This document shows, one piece after another, positions 63,201 to 64,000 of a stretch of 64,000 bases of DNA (position 1 is its first letter; each line of letters opens with the position of its first letter). Location of the stretch: contig NC_088295.1 of assembly GCF_032854445.1 (NCBI RefSeq), positions 33,407,385-33,471,384 on the forward strand, in the 5' to 3' direction. The translations under genes and the position numbers were made by a program. The notes below the pieces were generated by a model. It ran no database searches. It was given only the letters and a program-made list of their open reading frames with translations, and was not told the DNA's origin. This DNA is from Liolophura sinensis (lineage: Eukaryota > Mollusca > Polyplacophora > Chitonida > Chitonidae).

Positions 63201-63818
63201 AAGTCAATCACAACAAGCCCGAGAAGGACTGGCAGCGAAACAGGTTAGTCTTAATTCCGCAACATCATATCGACTCGGACTCTTTGAAGACAAAACATAA
63301 CTTAAGCACAATACAGAACAAAACACTCATTACTGAAGAACTGTGTTTAACACAGGCTAGTCTTGGCCATGTTCCCAACATTACATTTACGCATTTCTAC
63401 GATGTTTTTATATACGTGGATCCAATGTCAACCCATCTTACAACCGTAAAACACATTCAGTCAAAACTGGATATGGCTATAATGCATTGTGCTGTAATAA
63501 TAATAATAAAGCCAGTAAGTGTTATTTTGTTTTGCTGTATAATAATCATCTGTGTTGTTTTATTATAACGTTGATAACGTTCTGTTTCTTGTTTGTTTTG
63601 CAGCCTTCAAATGCTTACAGGCTGGACTGTTTGCGGATCCGTTCGACTGCAATGCTTTCCATATGTGCGTAGGCATGAACTACAAAAATTATTTCATAGA
63701 CTATAAAATGGCTTGTCCAGTCTCCCTGGTATTTGACGACAACATGGATCGCTGTCAATGGCCACAGCTGGCAAAGCACGTTAGCTGTAATTACGATGAA
63801 GACAAGGCGCTACCCTAG
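48173..63818 (+). CDS. Gene 2: secreted multidomain matrix protein (LPMO/BIM1-like + CHRD-like + mucin repeats + chitin-binding)
   Basis: Twenty-two exons: 48173-48283, 49856-49958, 50460-50575, 51371-51494, 51897-51969, 52560-52659, 53363-53478, 54378-54519, 55030-55104, 55473-55625, 55876-56008, 56359-56445, 56980-57065, 57263-57346, 57869-58027, 58656-58754, 59051-59099, 59260-59374, 59562-59712, 60261-60395, 60603-63243, 63604-63818. All junctions are GT-AG, and the sum is 5067 nt, open from ATG to TAG (1688 residues). Domain order: signal peptide (1-19), Cys-rich LPMO/BIM1-like domain (about 20-176), a region of unknown fold (about 177-500), two CHRD-like modules (about 501-737), mucin-like repeats (738-1617) and CBM14 (1618-1688). 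Known roles of CBM14 and of secreted CHRD modules suggest a chitin-bound extracellular matrix protein, for example of shell or cuticle; that role is inference. The paralog lies in divergent orientation on the left. Confidence 0.88.
48980..49160. repeat. 42-bp minisatellite in gene 2 intron 1
   Basis: GCGTCAGTTGATGATAGTG starts at 49009, 49051 and, diverged, 49093, with TACATGTGTGCTTCCACAAA between. Confidence 0.8.
49856..51969 (+). CDS. Gene 2 exons 2-5: Cys-rich LPMO/BIM1-like domain
   Basis: Exon 2 (49856-49958) reads APCCDGF, then TPGALTIRWEETV. Exon 3 (50460-50575) contains KCVLLDHIPHN. Exon 4 (51371-51494) has DYPIGEC and IPDVRCDRCVMQLMSVVTN. Exon 5 (51897-51969) has NCTTFYSCSNIKI. Cysteine spacing and the final Y-S-C-[AS]-N-I match gene 1. 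The shared block L-L-D-H-I-P-H-N keeps two histidines that could bind metal. Assignment to the X325/BIM1-like superfamily rests on recalled motifs and not on a search. Intron 2 carries a degenerate minisatellite (50055-50350) and intron 3 a SINE (50675-50815). Confidence 0.78.
50055..50350. repeat. Degenerate ~58-bp minisatellite in gene 2 intron 2
   Basis: Alternating GATGTTTTGATGGTAAAAG and TGTTTAAATGATAAAAGTCA words make about five dimeric units. Confidence 0.65.
50675..50815 (-). mobile_element. SINE family A fragment in gene 2 intron 3
   Basis: Antisense: ATTTATTTACTTGATTGGTA, TGTACTCAAGAATATTTCAC, CGGCCAGCATTTAGGTGGG, ACCCACGGCCATTCGCAGC. It lies 99 bases after the exon 3 donor. Confidence 0.65.
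52560..55104 (+). CDS. Gene 2 exons 6-9: middle region
   Basis: Exons 52560-52659, 53363-53478, 54378-54519 and 55030-55104 encode residues about 177-320. Motifs shared with gene 1 are KKWPY, DNFVRLYI, SPMRFKSY and NGQLY. The last exon (NGQLYIRMTDDQGNALEFGI) resembles the closing strand of a CHRD module, but I would not call it on that alone. Exon 8 is 27 nt longer than its gene 1 counterpart and exon 9 is 15 nt shorter. The intron between exons 7 and 8 holds a near-complete SINE. Confidence 0.75.
53757..54016 (+). mobile_element. SINE family A copy in gene 2 intron 7
   Basis: Sense copy with B-box-like GAGTTCAAGTCC at 53823-53834, the body CCCGGTTTCCTCCCACCATA, CAAGTGAAATAGTCTTGAG and an AAAT tail. 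The head is diverged. Confidence 0.75.
55473..57346 (+). CDS. Gene 2 exons 10-14: possible degenerate CHRD-like module
   Basis: Exons 55473-55625, 55876-56008, 56359-56445, 56980-57065 and 57263-57346 encode residues about 321-501. The segment GMVKGVVAYSLSGEIVSIKA followed by short beta-like segments (SVMNISMTFTSP, AIIRAGSKTVGLAVV) could be a diverged CHRD repeat. The A-x-x-x-G...L pattern is loose. There are no cysteines in this stretch, unlike the N-terminal domain. All five exons have clean splice sites and compatible phases. Confidence 0.65.
56574..56634. repeat. Snap-back palindrome of ATTT/AAAT runs in gene 2 intron 12
   Basis: TTTATTTATTTATTTATAT, the centre CACGTATACGTG (56599-56610), then CAAATAAATAAATAAATAAA. 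The two arms pair almost fully. Confidence 0.8.
56861..56930 (-). mobile_element. Truncated SINE family B tail in gene 2 intron 12
   Basis: Reads CTTGGGGTTTTACGTCGTGC, then TTCATCTGACGACGATG, the family B 3' end in antisense. About 70 bases are recognisable. Confidence 0.6.
57869..60395 (+). CDS. Gene 2 exons 15-20: two CHRD (chordin)-like modules
   Basis: Exons 57869-58027, 58656-58754, 59051-59099, 59260-59374, 59562-59712 and 60261-60395. The first module runs from LDNTDGLFSQNT to LWSGYLYIDVITEG...DGFVSGQI, matching the CHRD ending L-x-x-G-x-L-Y-[VI]-[ND]-V-x-T...G-[EF]-[IV]-x-G-Q-[IL]. The second runs from AVAYVSDNNETLSWG through LRGLKRSETVEYVAL to GYFAIGTDAF...IKTSLRGEL. In chordin these modules lie between the von Willebrand C repeats, and secreted CHRD modules also occur alone in many bacteria and invertebrates. 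Two cysteines (I-C-D-G and I-A-C) sit between the modules. Confidence 0.72.
60603..63243 (+). CDS. Gene 2 exon 21: 880-residue mucin-like Pro/Thr/Ser/Val repeat exon
   Basis: One exon of 2641 nt. The acceptor is CCCTTGATAG and the donor is ACAG|GTTAGT, in phases 0 and 1. From about residue 755 it is built of roughly seventy 11-residue (33-bp) units of type P-S-T-A-Q-P-V-V-T-D-E, with variants TEG, TNE and SPVQPIV. Near 62770 the units switch to A-P-T-T-A-R-P-V-V-T-D, adding one Arg per unit. The end is Arg- and Thr-rich without strict repeats. There are no cysteines. Dense Thr/Ser beside Pro suggests heavy O-glycosylation; the Asp/Glu at unit ends would make it acidic. Repeat number may vary between individuals or be collapsed in the assembly. 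Confidence 0.88.
63604..63818 (+). CDS. Gene 2 exon 22: C-terminal chitin-binding (CBM14/peritrophin-A) domain and stop
   Basis: The exon encodes 71 residues and TAG at 63816-63818. There are six cysteines with spacing C-x11-C-x5-C-x15-C-x12-C-x10-C, with aromatic residues after the third Cys and the typical L-V-F-D-D-N-M-D-R-C block. This is the CBM14/chitin-binding type 2 pattern, which forms three disulfides and binds chitin outside the cell. The first spacing (11) is slightly short for the family. The incoming phase 1 joins cleanly to exon 21. Confidence 0.88.
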
Positions 63819-64000
63819 ATACACTTTAGCGTCTTATTACAGTGCCGAGAAGTAAAACGGCTGTGTTAGATGCGCCGTACTTTGTTCAGGGCGTTCTGGG
63901 GACGAGAGTCCAGTAAAAACACTACATTTGTATTAACGTAAAGCCTTGCTCAGAAACAATTGTATACCCTGTGTTAAAAGACTGAGTGTCATTTCACTTT
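63819..64000 (+). other. 3' untranslated region of gene 2 (start)
   Basis: No AATAAA or ATTAAA is seen before the window ends, so the polyadenylation site is probably beyond the edge. No other feature is seen. Confidence 0.5.

Noticed and set aside
60679-63211. Minus-strand open frames across the mucin exon
   Set aside because: They are shadows of the in-frame 33-bp repeat; the plus strand has proper splice sites and joins to flanking coding exons.

Overview
The window is animal (metazoan) DNA: AT-rich, intron-rich and full of tRNA-derived SINEs and minisatellites, with one 200-base run of N. The SINE families (one ending in AAAT repeats, one with a TTTAGCTCAGGTGGTAGAGC head) and the matrix-type proteins point to a lophotrochozoan, most likely a mollusc. 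The species is an inference and cannot be fixed from this sequence alone.

Two related multi-exon genes point away from each other. Gene 1 is on the minus strand. It starts near 14376 and runs off the left edge, with twelve exons placed by hand. Gene 2 is on the plus strand, 48173 to 63818, and has 22 exons that join into one open frame of 5067 nt (1688 residues). Exons 1 to 11 of the two genes share the same intron-phase series (0,1,0,1,2,0,2,0,0,0,1). Several exons have identical lengths (exon 2, 103 nt; exon 3, 116; exon 6, 100; exon 10, 153). They are paralogs from an inverted duplication.

Both proteins have a signal peptide followed by a Cys-rich domain. That domain resembles the LPMO-like/BIM1-like (X325) beta-sandwich but lacks an N-terminal histidine. 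Gene 2 continues with a long region containing at least two CHRD (chordin)-like modules, an approximately 880-residue Pro/Thr/Ser/Val mucin-like exon built of 11-residue repeats, and a C-terminal six-cysteine chitin-binding (CBM14/peritrophin-A) domain. This suggests a secreted, chitin-associated extracellular matrix protein, such as a shell, periostracum or cuticle matrix or a mucus protein.

The 33.8 kb between the two start codons shows no convincing gene. It holds a 24-bp minisatellite of about 2.1 kb that is open on both strands (25.1-27.3 kb), a very regular 112-bp satellite (about 35.9-37.7 kb), several shorter minisatellites, scattered SINEs, an inverted repeat near 27.4 kb and the N gap at 40738-40937. 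The introns of gene 1 carry a mariner-type MITE and SINEs with visible target-site duplications.
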